The position numbers and the translations under genes were made by a program. Source: Diabrotica undecimpunctata (Eukaryota > Arthropoda > Insecta > Coleoptera > Chrysomelidae). Taken from it: a DNA stretch of 64,000 nt. Positions 11,649 through 23,310 of this stretch are shown here, piece by piece. How positions within the stretch are numbered: position 1 is the stretch's first letter; each line of letters opens with the position of its first letter. Under the pieces are notes generated by a model. The model did not search any database. It saw only the letters and a program-made list of their open reading frames with translations, and had not been told where the DNA came from. The stretch covers positions 115,116,458-115,180,457 of the forward strand of contig NC_092806.1 in the NCBI RefSeq assembly GCF_040954645.1, read 5' to 3'.

Positions 11649-12075
11649 TCCTCTTCTTCTTCTTCTTCTTTGGGTGCCGTGTCCGTATTCAGACGTTGGC
11701 CGTCATCATGTTTACAATTTCCTGAAACCTTTCTCTGTCGGCTGCTGCGCGAAATAATTCTTCTACTGTGGAACCACACCATTGTCTAATATTACGCAGC
11801 CATGAAAGTTTCTTTCGACCAATCCATCTCTTTCTTTCCACTTTTTCTTGTATTATAAGGCGAAGTAGATGGTATTTAGGTCCTCTAATTATATGGCCGA
11901 AGTATTCTGTTTTTCTTCTCTTTATGGTGTTTATGAGCACACGTTCTGAATTGATCATTTGAAGAACATCTTCATTGGAAGTGTGCGAAACCCACGATAT
12001 CTTTAGGATTCGTCTATAGCACCACAATTCTATAGTCCTGTTCGCAGATGTCATAAATTTTGCGAACACATACAC
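11649..12075 (-). pseudogene. RTE-type LINE 3' end
   Basis: The minus-strand frame reads 'IELWCYRRILKISW', 'NEDVLQMINSER', 'KRRKTEYFGHIIRGPKY', 'GRKKLSWLRNIRQW' and 'ELFRAAADRERFQEIV', followed at 11649-11671 by a (GAA)n tail. This subfamily differs from those at 5.7 and 13.0 kb. No convincing TSD. Confidence 0.75.
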
Positions 12076-13001
12076 CGCACATTTTAGAAACTTTTTCCGT
12101 AGTAATAGTCAAGATGTCACCATTTTCTAATTTCAGATGATAGTTCAATACATTTATCACCACACGTTTTACTTTTGAAATTCACGAAAGATACTGGCAA
12201 CGGCTCCATGTAGTTACTTTCATCCGCTTGCGAAAATGAAATAGAACTGAGCTTATAGGAGGTTTATATAAAAGATTCTTACAGTGTTGCATCCATTGTT
12301 ATCCGTAATAAGTTCTAAGGTGGTTGTATCTTTTTCTGTTCTGTCCAATTATTTTATCATTTTGTAAGCAACAGTTTAGCTTCCATGTAAATCATTTTCT
12401 ATTTAACTAATAAAATTTTCTATTATTGCTAATGCGTTTGCCTTTTTGTTTCGTTCCGAGCTTCCATGTATGTTTCTTTGTTTTCATCTGTCGTAATTGG
12501 AAATTACTTGTGAAATGTCTGTTTCTTTTCAATTACTGAATTTTCACGCTGAACTTATTAGTTTAAAAAAAAATAAAACCAATACATTAATAAGCAGATC
12601 CGCCTCTGACAAATTACGTAGGATAAACTTTTCAATATTTATGATTCAGCAGTAACTTGTCTATCACATACCTGACCCTCCACAACACGTACTGCTAGAA
12701 TCAAGCGAGTTTAATTTATACGGAAATTATTTTGGAGAAAATCAATTCAGTATAAATTATAGATACACCTCTTTGATATGAAACTTTTTAAATAAAATCA
12801 CTGCAAGTAATTCAGTCGATGTTAATAAAATTATATTTTTAATGCATAATATTAACACATAATAATGGAAGGATTTACATTATTTGGATATCAGATTGTA
12901 GAAAGTAACTGGAAAAAATTAGAAACGTAGTTTCAATTATAAGTAATTTTATTAAAAAAGTCGTCGAAACACATTGATCCTACTATAGAAGCCAGAGAAG
13001 C
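12076..13001. other. No gene recognised
   Basis: AT-rich; no motif-bearing frame. Confidence 0.5.
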
Positions 13002-13012
13002 TGAGAATGAAC

Positions 13013-14011
13013 TTCTTCTTCTTCAAGTGCCATCTTCGTTCCGAAGGTTGGCGATCATCAGGGCTATACGTATTTTCGAAACTGCTGATCGAAACAATTC
13101 GTTGCTGCTACAGCTATACCATTCCCGTAGATTCTTTAGCCAGGAGTTTCGTCTTCTTCCTATGGACCTTTTTCCTGCTATTTCCCCTTGCATAATTATT
13201 CGAAGCAGTTCATATCTTTCGCCTCTTGTAATGTGTCCCAAGTATTGCAGTTTTCGTTTTTTGATCGTAAATATGACTTCCTTTTCTTTATTCATTCTTC
13301 TCAAGACCTCGACATTTGTGACTCTCTCGGTCCATGATATTCTCAGGATTCTGCGATACATCCACAGTTCAAAGGCCTCTAATTTTTTGGTATCAATCTT
13401 TTTCAACGTCCATGACTCCATTCCGTAGAACAGCACAGAAAGTACGTAACATCTCATCAGGCGAAGTTTCATTTCAAGGCTCAAATCTCTTCCGCAGAAC
13501 ACTCTCTTCATTTTAGTAAATATGGATCTGGCTTTTTCTATTCTTATTTTGATTTCTGCTGAGCTATCGTTGTCTTCATTTATAAAAGTGCCTAAATATT
13601 TGTATTTGCTAACTCGATCGATAATTTCATTGTGTAAATATAAATTTTGAACATTTTGTGTTGATTTCGATATTACCATAAATTTAGTTTTCTTTATGTT
13701 CAAAGATAGTCCATATTCTTCGCTGCAGTCTGCTATCTTATTCACCAATGTCTGTAGCTCTTCAAGTGTTTCTGCGATCAGAACGGTGTCGTCGGCAAAT
13801 CTCAGATTGTTTAATCTAACACCATTTATTTTAATACCTACGGATTGCTCAGAGAGTGTTCTATTCATTACGTCTTCGGAATAGAGATTAAACAGGGTTG
13901 GTGACAGTATACACCCTTGTCTCACACCTCGCTTTATTTCAATTTCTTGAGTGGTATTATTCTCTACTCTCACTACTGCTTTCTGATTGTAATACATATT
14001 TGCTATTAGCT
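13013..14011 (-). mobile_element. 5'-truncated RTE-type LINE insertion with 11-bp TSD
   Basis: A 999-bp insert is flanked by 'tgagaatgaac' at 13002-13012 and 14012-14022. Its 3' end (left side) carries a (GAA)n tail directly after the stop codon region, and its 5' end begins within the RT. The perfect TSD and one uninterrupted frame make it among the younger LINE copies here. Confidence 0.85.
13023..14011 (-). pseudogene. RTE-type reverse transcriptase, uninterrupted partial frame (~325 aa)
   Basis: The frame runs from the truncation point to a stop just before the tail. It contains 'GVRQGCILSPTLFNLY' (RT motif B region), 'LRFADDTVLIAE' with an intact FADD catalytic pair, 'YGLSLNIKKTKFMVIS', 'YKYLGTFI', then 'CYVLSVLFYGMESWTL', 'LEAFELWMYRRILRISW', 'TNVEVLRRM', 'KLQYLGHITRGERYELL' and 'SIGRRRNSWLKNLREWY'. 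The endonuclease and the first RT motifs, including the first catalytic Asp, lie upstream of the truncation, so it cannot be active. It resembles the shorter copies at 9.6 kb, indicating one multi-copy subfamily. Confidence 0.85.
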
Positions 14012-14040
14012 TGAGAATGAACAGTTAATAATAATTAGAG

Positions 14041-14486
14041 TGCCCGCCGACAAATTTTTTAGAGGTTTATACTCTCTTGAAACTTCTTGTACGGCTTCCT
14101 TAGGCAAAGTCTGCCACAGTTTTCCTCTGTGACTTTTTTTGGTTCGGGGGCGTTTTCCCCCTATAATTTCTGAAACATGACCGTTTCACGACATGTGCAA
14201 AAATGATACATACTCTTGCCATATTTATTGAATGACTTGATTTCAGTGAATAATAAAAGGAAATCATATTCTCTGACGCCATAGATGGGACGGTAAGGGT
14301 GTCCACCCCGCCAAACATGACCGAAAAACGGTCAGTGCAAAAATGATAAATAACCAACTAATTTTTCTGTATGCCTTGCTTTAACGAGGAAACTAACAGT
14401 TCTATTATTGTCTGACACCAAGAGCAAGCCCTTTTTCCAGTCTGACGCGTCAAACTCGCCCTTCTCAAGCCATCTCTAAAATGATT
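14041..14486. repeat. Left TIR of the orphan-gene element
   Basis: Inverted match to the right arm. It includes 'ttatactctcttgaaact', 'gtacggcttcctta', 'ccatagatggga' and 'gtctgacaccaagagcaag' blocks. Confidence 0.8.
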
Positions 14487-15084
14487 AATAACATTGTTTT
14501 TCAAACATATTTCTCTTTTAAATTAAATGTTGAATACATTTCATAACTTGTCTGACACTCAAAACGGGGCATATAGTGTAAAATTTCAAAAAAACATTTT
14601 TTAAAATATAATTTTTCAGTAGCACTTGGGCCTAGTGTATGCGTCTATTTTTCAGATTAATTCTTTAATATATAGGTGTTTTTTTAAACATATATTTATT
14701 ACAGCAATCATTGTTTAATTATAGATTAGAATGTTTAAATAATAAATAAATAATAATAAAAAAAATAAATTAATGTTTAAAAAACGAAAAAATCATTTTA
14801 AAAAATTGAAAAAAATCGTGATGAGTTAGATATTGTTTAATAATTTAATTGTGTACCTTTTAAACATACTTATTGTAATTTAATTAACTTAATTCCCAAA
14901 ATATCCCATAATCAGCTGTTCTAGAATTTTTTTGTATTTCGTGCTTATAAGCGTCGGAGAAATATGTATACGTGTGAGTAAGAATACTGGTTTTGGTGTG
15001 CGTGACATTCTTTTTCGGAAATCAATATATGGGCGGTATGGGCTTGTCAAAGTATGGCCACTTATACACTCCCACGGTGCCTTA

Positions 15085-15122
15085 CAGAGGGTCTTCGACC
15101 AGTCTATTCGAAGTACCCTCTG
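15085..15122. other. 14-bp stem hairpin inside the TIR element
   Basis: CAGAGGGTCTTCGA pairs with TCGAAG.ACCCTCTG (one bulged T) across a 9-nt loop, upstream of the gene's first recognised exon. It may be a cis element of the transposon or chance. Confidence 0.5.
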
Positions 15123-15194
15123 CGTATCTTCCATCTTAGTTGATAATTAGTATCTCCAAAATATTATTAAATATATATTATAATTCTTTATTAG

Positions 15195-16219
15195 GTACCA
15201 TTTGTGTCAATTGGGAATACAACTTATGTTGTGTTCTCTGCTGTTGATATTGAGTCAATCAGTGACGAAGAAATTGACAACAGTATTTTTACGGAAGAAG
15301 CAAGATTGTTTGCATTAAAGTATAGAAGTCAGATTTTAAAAATAAAACGAACGCCGTTGCCTGATTCCGATGTTTTAAATCAAGGAGAGTGTGATATTCC
15401 AGAATGGTTGGACATTTTTTGGAAGTACGCATTAGGTGGCCCACGAATGAAATATAGAACAAGCGATGAGATTAATCGTGTATCTGCAGCTTTTGCAGAA
15501 GATTCCATTTTCAGTATACCTAATGGGAGAATTAGCCCTAAGAAATACATCTTACTCGGAGTAGCCATGAAAAGCATGACAGGCGGCAGGCTGGCAGTCG
15601 ATATTTTAAATCGGCTTGATTATTTTATTAATTATACAAAAGTTTTAGAATTATCAAAATGCTTTCCTGCAACTTCTGGAGATTTCTCCTTCAGAAATGA
15701 CTATTATTTATGGCGTTTTTCATGAAATTGAAAAGTATGTGTGCCAATTATATTCTGTAAAATCGACTGACGTCAATTTAGTGAGAGTTCAGCTTTTTGA
15801 CAAAGCCTTTTCATACTCAAAATAAGTGAGATTGTTTTCAAGCGGCAGGTCAAAGGAATAAATGCATCGAGTATGCCTCCAAATAAAGCTGAACTTCTCC
15901 AGCAAATACAAAGGACCATGTTCATTTCTAGTATTTGTTGCAATGAACATTTAAGGCAACCAACAAAATACATACCCGAGGATTGTGGGTGGACATTGAT
16001 TGATAATGAATATGTCCATTATTGGTTCGATGGTCCCCAAAGACCTTTGTTTAAGGATATAACATCTGTCGATGAAGGTAAATTAACATTATGTAATATA
16101 CATTTTTGAATTATTTAATTCAGTTCCTTAAAAATAAATACAATTGGTAAATTTCAGATTCTGAAAATGAAATCACAGAGTCAGAAAATGAGGAATCTAA
16201 CTATGCAAGTGAAGACTGA
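15195..16219 (+). pseudogene. Spliced orphan-family gene of the TIR element, internally deleted
   Basis: A likely exon begins at a 3' splice site (TTCTTTATTAG) and reads 'VPFVSIGNTTYVVFSAVDI', 'RTPLPDSDVLNQGEC', 'PEWLDIFWKYALGGP' and 'LLGVAMKSMTGGRLAVDIL', up to about 15669. A second frame (15670-15825) reads 'GVFHEIEKYVCQLYS' and 'VNLVRVQLFDKAF'. A third reads 'MPPNKAELLQQIQRT', 'FISSICCNEHLRQP' and 'PEDCGWTLIDNEYVHYWFDG'. An 80-bp GT-AG intron (16078-16157) joins in frame to an acidic tail ending at a TGA. I recall this block order (SLTG..NRLGH, LYG, LPPC....GW) from uncharacterised arthropod proteins, where a larger middle region separates the first and second blocks; here it is missing. 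Function unknown, perhaps a transposase. There is no start exon and there are at least two frame breaks. Confidence 0.6.
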
Positions 16220-16886
16220 CGATGATAAAGAAAGTGAAGAAGAATAAATATTATAATTTTTTTATGCTTTTGCAATTTTTCAACTATTTTTTTATTTTCG
16301 TAATTTTTTTACTATTTCTGACAATTATTATTGTATTTTGATACGTTTTTTTTTATATAAATAAAATCTAATCTTTATAAAGAATATTCATTCAATTTAT
16401 GGATATTATATGGCACGTATTCGTAATAATATTAACTTTTATTCAAATTTTTTTAATTAAATTTTTTTTGATAAATAAACGATTTTATTTTTAACAAATA
16501 ATTTAAATCATATGCACCATATTATATAAATTACTCATGTGTTAAAATTTTACTAGTGTTTCGTGAAACAAAAATTCCTTGATTAATGTTGCAGTTTTAA
16601 GTTTTAAAATATGTAATATACTATATTAATTAATTAATTAATTAGAATAATGCAAAAATACGCATACAAAATTTATAAAGTATTCGAAATGCAATTTTAA
16701 TAATAATATTAGATGTAGAATTAATTTGCTGCGTTAATTAATATTGTGTATGATTACCAAAAGTTCAGTACGATCATTAAAGAAAAATAGGGTTTTTGCG
16801 TCAGACTCGAGTTATGTCCCAATTTGACTTTTTTAGCATTCATTAAGTATTGCTTTTTTTGACAATATTTATCGATATTTGACGAG

Positions 16887-17319
16887 TATTAATTATTTTA
16901 AAAATGTCGTGAGAAGGGCACGTTTGACGCGTCAGACTGGAAAAATGGCTTGCTCTTGGTGTCAGACAATAATAGAACCGTTAGTTTCCTCGTTAAAGCA
17001 AGGCATACAAAAAAAATTAGCTGGTTATTTATCATTTTTGCACTGACCGTTTTTCGGTAATGCCTGGTGGACACCGTTACCGTCCCATCTATGGCGTCAG
17101 AGAATATTATTTCCTTTTATAATCACTGAAATTCAATAAATATGGCAAGAGTATGTATCATTTTTGCACATGTCGTAAAACGGTCATGTTTCGGAAAATA
17201 TAGGGGAAAATGCCCCAGAACCAAAAAAAGTTACAGAGGAAAACTATGACAGACTTGGTCTAAGGAAGCCGTACAAGAAGTTTCAAGAGAGTATAAATCT
17301 CTAAATTTGCCGGCGGGCA
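16887..17319. repeat. Right TIR of the orphan-gene element
   Basis: Inverted counterpart of the left arm, ending CGGCGGGCA. Divergence between arms indicates the element is not recent. Confidence 0.8.
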
Positions 17320-18199
17320 ATCTAACTATAAATTGTTCAATATAGATTTCAAGATAGCCATTTTGTCTTGTTTTGTCTAATTTAATATAATATATAATTT
17401 CTGATTTTACACGATTTTATATCCAGTAATTAGACATGCAACATCGTTGCGCGAATTCAATTAAATTTAGTAAATTCTCCACTCTTCTGTGGTATAAAAT
17501 GTTTTATTAACACTTTATCGGAATTACATGAGGTGAATAAATTACAGCGATTTCTTGATTCAGTTTATGGCCTTGTTCGAAGACTTCTCAAGGAATTTAA
17601 ATGTATTCTCATCATAAACGAACGAAGTAAATATTTCCTAAAAAACTCGTCAAACTAAATTTATTTTCAATAACTTAAGGTTAGTTTATTAGATATTTTA
17701 GATACTTAAACGACAGAAACGGATTTGCGATAGAAATAAGCAAATTTGACGTCTTTTAACCCTTTTGTCCCAAACGCGTATATACCATGTAAAATTAAAA
17801 ATTTCTGTAAATAAAACAAAGCACTCTATTTCGAAGCACTTTACCTGGTTCCTGAGCTCTATAAAACCACTTTGATCCTACGAAAATTGGTTCCCAACCA
17901 CATACATAAACTGACTCCCGCTCATTACGAAATTCCCAGAAATTGAATATTTTTCTAAAACTTAGATTTTGAGGAAAACAGATATAATATACATCAGAAA
18001 TTAAAAATGTAGTCGTAAACAATTTATTTATTAGAAACTGCAACTTCTAGACTATACAGGTTGATATGCCTTCTCGACATATTTTTTACAAACTAAGTAG
18101 CAGTTATACGTGTTTCCTCTAACAATGTAGTTGATGTTCAATGAAATTTCTTTTAAGACATTAATTTTCGGTATACTCTTTTAGAAATACTTACTACTA
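17320..18199. other. No gene recognised
   Basis: AT-rich sequence. An 82-residue minus-strand frame at 17795-18043 has no motif I recognise. Confidence 0.5.
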
Positions 18200-19800
18200 C
18201 TTCTTGCTTTAATATAGGTATCTAGTTAAACATTTTTGAGAACCTTCAAAAATTGAAATGTTCGGATGGCAAGTATAAATCAAAGAATTGAATTTTGGAT
18301 GGAAGCTCTCGCATGCGTTCGTCGTTCTTTGTAGAGACGTACTATTCTCGGCCCACATGGTAAGTTGAAATTTGGCGTTTTCAGCGATGAATTTCTCCAC
18401 CAAGAAATCTAAAAATTTCTTTTCAAAACTGCTAGATGTCTGAGCAAAATTGCCCCAAAATTAATTACAAAACAATCGCCTACATCTTCGTAGTCCAAAA
18501 AAGAAAGACATATATTTTAAGTAACACGAAATGTCTAAATCTTTCGAATATTCCGTCAAGCCGGCTCTGGAAATTTGTTCTAAATCTTTCGCCACCTGTT
18601 TTATATACTTAAAGTTAAATTCACATAGACGAAGAATCGTTTAATAAACTTACCAAGGAACTTACCAATAAACCTCTGTCCAAGGTAAAAACGATATCCT
18701 TTCAAATCAGAATTTGTGAAAACTTGGGGAACTGCTTTGGAAATTGCTGTTTCAAAATCAACGTACTGAACAGCCGGATCAAAAATTCTGCTGAAATTCT
18801 CTCTTTCCATTTTAGAGAACTGGAACACACGTACGTAGGAGATAGTTTCCTTATTAAGAAGCAAGGCATAAACAAGAGGTACGTAGTGTTCGTTCATGAG
18901 CTCCAGAACAGTAAAGAGTTGCCAATACTTCGTGAAATATTTGAAGGTTCATCATCATCATCCAGCCCCATTTTCACATCCATTGTTGGATATAGGCCTC
19001 CTCCAAACGTCTTCAGTTCTCTCTATCTCTAGCTGCTGCAATCCAGTTTGTTTCTATTCTCTTTAGGTCGTCGGTCCATCGGGTGGGTGGTCTGCCTCGA
19101 CTTCGCTTGTCGGCTCTTGGTCTCCACTCCAATAATCTCTTCGTCCATCTTCCGTCTTTCATTCTAGCAACATGTCCAGCCCACCTCCACTTTTGTTTAT
19201 TGATTCGCAGTATAATATCGTCTACGCCAGTTCGTCGGCGTATCTCCTCATTTCTCACGCGATCTTTCAAGGTCAGGCGAAGCATTGATCTCTCCATTCG
19301 CCTTTGTGTTACCCTCAGTTTTTCGGCAGTAGCTTTCGTTAAAGTTAGGGTCTCTGCTCCGTAGGTCTAGGTTCCGTCCACATAAATGGCATTTAAATTG
19401 CACAAAAATTTTAAATTTTTTTCAACAAGAAAACACAAATAAATTGGCGTTCGAATCGTTCTTTAACAAGAACTGTTCCCCTTCATTTGTCGTTAAATTG
19501 TATTTAGCACTTTATGCACTTCCTTCATACTTGTTGATAGTTTCGGTAACACCTTCCTCCGACTGTAGTACATGTAATTCCTTCCTTATCAGATGCACAT
19601 CATTCACAGTAAGTGTTTTAATGCCAGAACTGTTCACTTCTTTGTGAAGAAGTTTCAAGAGCTTCCCATAAATGTGTTTAACAGCCTTTCTCACCACTTG
19701 CATGGGTTTCCCAATTCGCTTGACATTTCTGTAGCTTGCATCTTCTACGACGATATGATCAAGTACAAGCTTTATGCAAAACTATCAGCAAACTAATTAG
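18200..19800 (-). pseudogene. MULE-type transposase gene, interrupted by a LINE
   Basis: On the minus strand, the upstream half (19375-19800) reads 'VRKAVKHIYGKLLKLL', 'IKTLTVNDVHLIRKEL', then 'GEQFLLKNDSNANLFVF' and 'IYVDGT'. The other half resumes 'FKYFTKYWQLFTV', 'NEHYVPLVYALLLNKETISY', 'VQYVDFETAISKAVPQVF' and 'YRFYLGQRF', and ends with 'QRTTNACESFHPKFN'. These are the MULE transposase domain and its C-terminal NACESFH block, with catalytic-region residues in YVDG and VDFE. Stops and frameshifts are scattered through it, besides the 419-bp LINE insertion. No TIRs were identified. Confidence 0.8.
18951..19369 (-). mobile_element. 5'-truncated LINE with (GAT)n tail inside the MULE gene
   Basis: The minus-strand frame reads 'MERSMLRLTLKDRVRNEEI', 'RRRTGVDDIILRINKQKW', 'WAGHVARMKDGRWTKRLLEW' and 'RSRGRPPTRWTDDLKR', the C-terminal end of an RTE-like LINE common in insects. 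The 3' tail is (GAT)n. 'ggttc' occurs on both sides (18946-18950 and 19370-19374), and joining the flanks at that duplication brings the two MULE halves (...VDGT/FKYF...) together. Confidence 0.8.
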
Positions 19801-21310
19801 AAATTAGTTTGCGGCGAAGATGTATACGAATTTAAAAAATGAGGAAAATCCAGTATCGAACTGGCCATTCCAATAAAATCCATCGCCTTCCTACCTAAAT
19901 TTCTTACAATTTTATCGGGAGCCAATTCGCGTAAACCCTTTTATCCGTAGAGGACTTACCTGCGAACGGGGGAAAGTTCATATGTACCACTCTTGGTGCA
20001 TATGTTAATTAAAATTTGGTTAAAAACTACCATGCCGGGATGGTTTTAGGCTTCGGCAGTGTGTATTGACTAAAAGAGTACAGAAGATTTCCCGCATTTT
20101 TATTTAGTAGGCACGTGTTTGCAATGGTGTAAGCATTACGGACCTACTACTTCCACAAAATTCAATATTTAGGTCAATAAAATAAGTAATTTATGCATTT
20201 TTGTAATTTAACTTGTTGTTTGTCTGTGAATAGTGTTGATCCTTTGGTATGCCCAAATTATGGTCTATTAATATATTTTTGCATGAATATTGATAAACGA
20301 TATGTACACTTCCCGTCATATAAAACTGGTACAATTTTTTTGTCCCAATGTAAAGCTGTGTTCAGACTGGACACAATGGTTCGTGAATCAATTCGTTGTT
20401 GCCATCACAGATAACGGAATTGCACTAAATCTAAATAAAAAAATAACGTTCAAAAATGTATTATTGTAATTGTATTGTAATATAGATAGGTATTATTTTT
20501 ATCATTAACAACAAAAAACCGTATCTAATTACTTTAATAACCAGAGATAGGGTTGAGTTAATATCCAAAATGTTTGAAGGATCTGTATTGGCACAGAGAA
20601 CATTGGAATGCGTCTACTGTAATTTTATACTTCAATTGCCTACCGAACACGCACTGTATTTTGTGTTAATAAGTTTAGTAACAGGCAAACTACCAAAATT
20701 AATTGATTATTAGAACGATAAATGTGAAAAAAAATATTATACTTTATCCTACGTATTATAAACTATAAAATATCCGGGCGAAAACACGCTTTTCAAAACG
20801 TGACAGTTACAATCTAATATCCGACTGTAATGCTTTATTATAATAATTTAAAGTTAGGTCTAGATTGATTATCTATCATTATTTTTGAATCAAAATATTT
20901 TCATAAATTATAATAAGACACAAATCAATGTAGGGGTACTTAATTGAGATGATGGAAAATTACAAAATTAATATGGGAATTTTATAGGATGCATGTTTAA
21001 ACAAATTTAATGTGATTGACTGATCGAGAATGCTCGATGTTTTAGTTTTTAGTACACTCAAAACTGGCGGTCTGTCGCACAGCCCTGCTTTTAGCTGGTT
21101 TCATATAATATTTTCGTTGAACTGGCAACGGTGCCCTAGAAATTAGAATGACACATGTGACAAGATCAACGTACACAACTTAAAAATCACGATTTTTGGG
21201 TATAAGAGTTGTACCAGTTTTTTATGACGCGAACGGTACCAGTCAGCTATGTAACAATATATGGTGGTACAGTACCAAAAGGTATGTAATTAAGCAAATT
21301 TGGTTCTAGG
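19801..21310. other. No gene recognised
   Basis: AT-rich. Contains a small inverted repeat at 19790-19812 (AAACTAATT/AATTAGTTT) but no motif-bearing frame. Confidence 0.5.
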
Positions 21311-21316
21311 TTCAAT

Positions 21317-21517
21317 ATGAAATGCCACCACCTTCCAGTTACTCAAAAACATTTAAAAGCACTTGTTGAAGAACTCTCAGATTCTGACCTATCAGTACTG
21401 TTGTCTGTTGGATCAAGCAACAATTATGATCGATCTTACTATGTAGCAGCTGATAATGATACGTCGGATACATCTTTGTCAGCTTCTATGGAAATTGCTG
21501 AAAATGCCTTGCATTAA
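21317..21517 (+). CDS. Short unassigned frame, possibly an N-terminal transposase scrap
   Basis: A 66-residue ATG-initiated frame with 'LKALVEELSDSDLSVLLSV' and an acidic, Ser/Asp-rich tail. Acidic N-termini of this type occur in piggyBac-like transposases, but nothing diagnostic follows, and downstream sequence has stops in every frame before a low-complexity block. Treated as a hypothetical fragment. Confidence 0.25.
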   Translation: MKCHHLPVTQKHLKALVEELSDSDLSVLLSVGSSNNYDRSYYVAADNDTSDTSLSASMEIAENALH

Positions 21518-21670
21518 AGTTAAAGCCTAGACCCACAGGTAGTTGTTGATAGAAATGTAATTCTTGACTAAGTAATTCCTGACGATACATTTGAACCGAT
21601 CAAAATGCTTCTTCATGTATGAGAAAGCCAGCTGGCTGCGGGTATTATCAAGTAGTTGACACCAATGCAA

Positions 21671-21865
21671 ATTTTATTTTATTTTAGTTTAATTTTATTT
21701 AATTTTATTTGATTTTATTTAATTTTATTTAATTTTATTTAATTTTATTTAATTTTATTTAATTTTATTTAATTTTATTTAATTTTATTATATTTATTTA
21801 ATTTTCTTTAATTTTCTTTTTTTTTATTTAATTTTATTAATTTTATTAAATTTTATTTATTTTAG
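21671..21865. repeat. ATTTTATTTA minisatellite
   Basis: About twenty near-perfect 10-bp units, decaying at both ends. A related TTTTATT-rich tract occurs at 37.8-38.15 kb. Confidence 0.9.
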
Positions 21866-21888
21866 AGATACCAAGCTTATAAACATAC

Positions 21889-22151
21889 TTAAATACTGTG
21901 CCAGAGAACCAAGATTTGGAAAATGCACAAAAAAGCATTTAACTAAAGATTGTGACAAGCCAAAAAACGCAGAACCAAAATGCGTCCATTGTGGTGATAA
22001 GCATCCTACCAGCTACAGAGGGTGTGTTGTCTCAAAAGAGATGCAGGAAATAAAAAACAGAAATACAAAAAAGGTCAACCTGCCGAATCCTCCAGAAAGA
22101 AGGGTAACTAAAAATAAAGAAAATTCTGCTGAGTGGAAACAGTGTTTGTAA
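21889..22151 (+). pseudogene. Jockey-type LINE ORF1 (gag-like) fragment with zinc knuckles
   Basis: The frame reads 'YCAREPRFGKCTKKHLTKDC' and 'EPKCVHCGDKHPTSYRGC', then a charged segment ending at a stop. The second block is a CX2CX4HX6C-type knuckle followed by the S/NYRGC block typical of jockey/R1 ORF1 nucleic-acid-binding proteins. The first knuckle is decayed (its leading Cys spacing is lost). Neither an upstream ORF1 nor an adjacent pol was found. Confidence 0.65.
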
Positions 22152-22339
22152 ATAAAAACATATAGCGATGCATTAAAAACCAATAATGCAAACCTACAAA
22201 TGGAAAACAAGAATGTGAAAGAAAACTCGACTCTACAGCTCATACTAGATAAACTAAAAAAATTTTAATGAAAGAGTTACTCGCCTTGAACATAGCGTTA
22301 AGGGTGCTATTCCCAAAATCACAAATGGCTAGTGAAATC

Positions 22340-23300
22340 TAGTATCATTTTAATGCCCCTTACTTTAAAATGCATATTATATGTCTAAATTCTCAATATG
22401 AGTAAGGCAGATAACATTCAAACTATTAAACTATTTTTTTTATAAAATGTTAAACCAAATTAATCCAAATTCTTTGATAATTCGATCCACCTTTATTTTT
22501 GGCAATTCGGATCCAACTTTCTATTGGTTAACTTCATAATTCTATCGATCTTAAAAGTCTAAACTAAGTTAGCTTCCCAAAAGCTTAGTTATTATCAACA
22601 GGTGCAACTTTTTCAGATTGAATTAAAATGTACATTGTGAAACCTGCATGTATCATTCCGTATTCTTGCTGTGCATTTCAAAAAGGTAACATTAAGTAAG
22701 CTTGTCTCCTCATTGCACTTACAAATTATAACACACCTTAGTATTTATGAATTACATACATAATAAGGTAAAGCACCTTACCTCGATTACTCGTTGCATT
22801 GTATGGAGACTTAAATACATACGCCAGACGGTGCGGTGGGGCATTGATTCCAACTCCAATGGAAAAATAAACAAGCCGTTCTGAAACATACCGGGACAGA
22901 TAGATAATGACTTGATTTAATCAATATTTTTGATACGAGGAGTCGTTAATAAGTGATTTGCGTTTTTTTTATATAAAATTACAAATATAAAATTAGTCTG
23001 ATGTATTTTAAGAGTGTCACTGCATTTGCGAAGATAAACTATGCAAATTATAAAATCCAATTATACAAAACGCTTACAAAGTAGACAAAAGGTTTTAATA
23101 AGTTTCTCTTAAACATTTACATCATAATGCGACCAAGCTTTCTTTATTTGTTTTAATAATCATTTTCATCTAAAATGGAAAAATGTAATAAACTGTAGTT
23201 TTTTCTAACTGAAGTTAAAAAAATAACTCTACGAGATGGTTTCTATAAAACTGTTGAATTTAGGTACTCATCTTATCCTCTTTATTATACATTTCTGCAT
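22340..23300. other. No gene recognised
   Basis: AT-rich; no supported feature. Confidence 0.5.
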
Positions 23301-23310
23301 TGATTTTATG

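Larger units (their letters stand above)
14041..17319. mobile_element. 3.3-kb TIR DNA element carrying an orphan gene
   Basis: Long inverted repeats (about 14041-14486 and 16887-17319) begin TGCCCGCCG and end CGGCGGGCA, enclosing 2.4 kb. The arms share many long identical blocks but have diverged by substitutions and indels. Between them lies one plus-strand spliced gene of an insect protein family without a name I know. The structure is that of a DNA transposon. No TSD was recognised at the ends (left flank 'aattagag', right flank 'atctaact'), and the superfamily is unknown. Confidence 0.75.

Noticed and set aside
13013..14011. Active autonomous RTE
   Set aside because: The frame is intact, but the endonuclease and first RT motifs are absent because of 5' truncation.
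14889..15150. Overlapping plus- and minus-strand frames within the TIR element
   Set aside because: Mirror frames around a hairpin with no motif; not needed to explain the element.
15204..15206. GTG start for the orphan gene
   Set aside because: Non-ATG; the frame continues upstream to a splice acceptor at 15194.
14033..17327. 8-bp TSD around the TIR element
   Set aside because: Left 'aattagag' and right 'atctaact' do not match in either register.
21671..21865. CRISPR-like array
   Set aside because: Contiguous 10-bp units without spacers; a minisatellite in a eukaryotic context.
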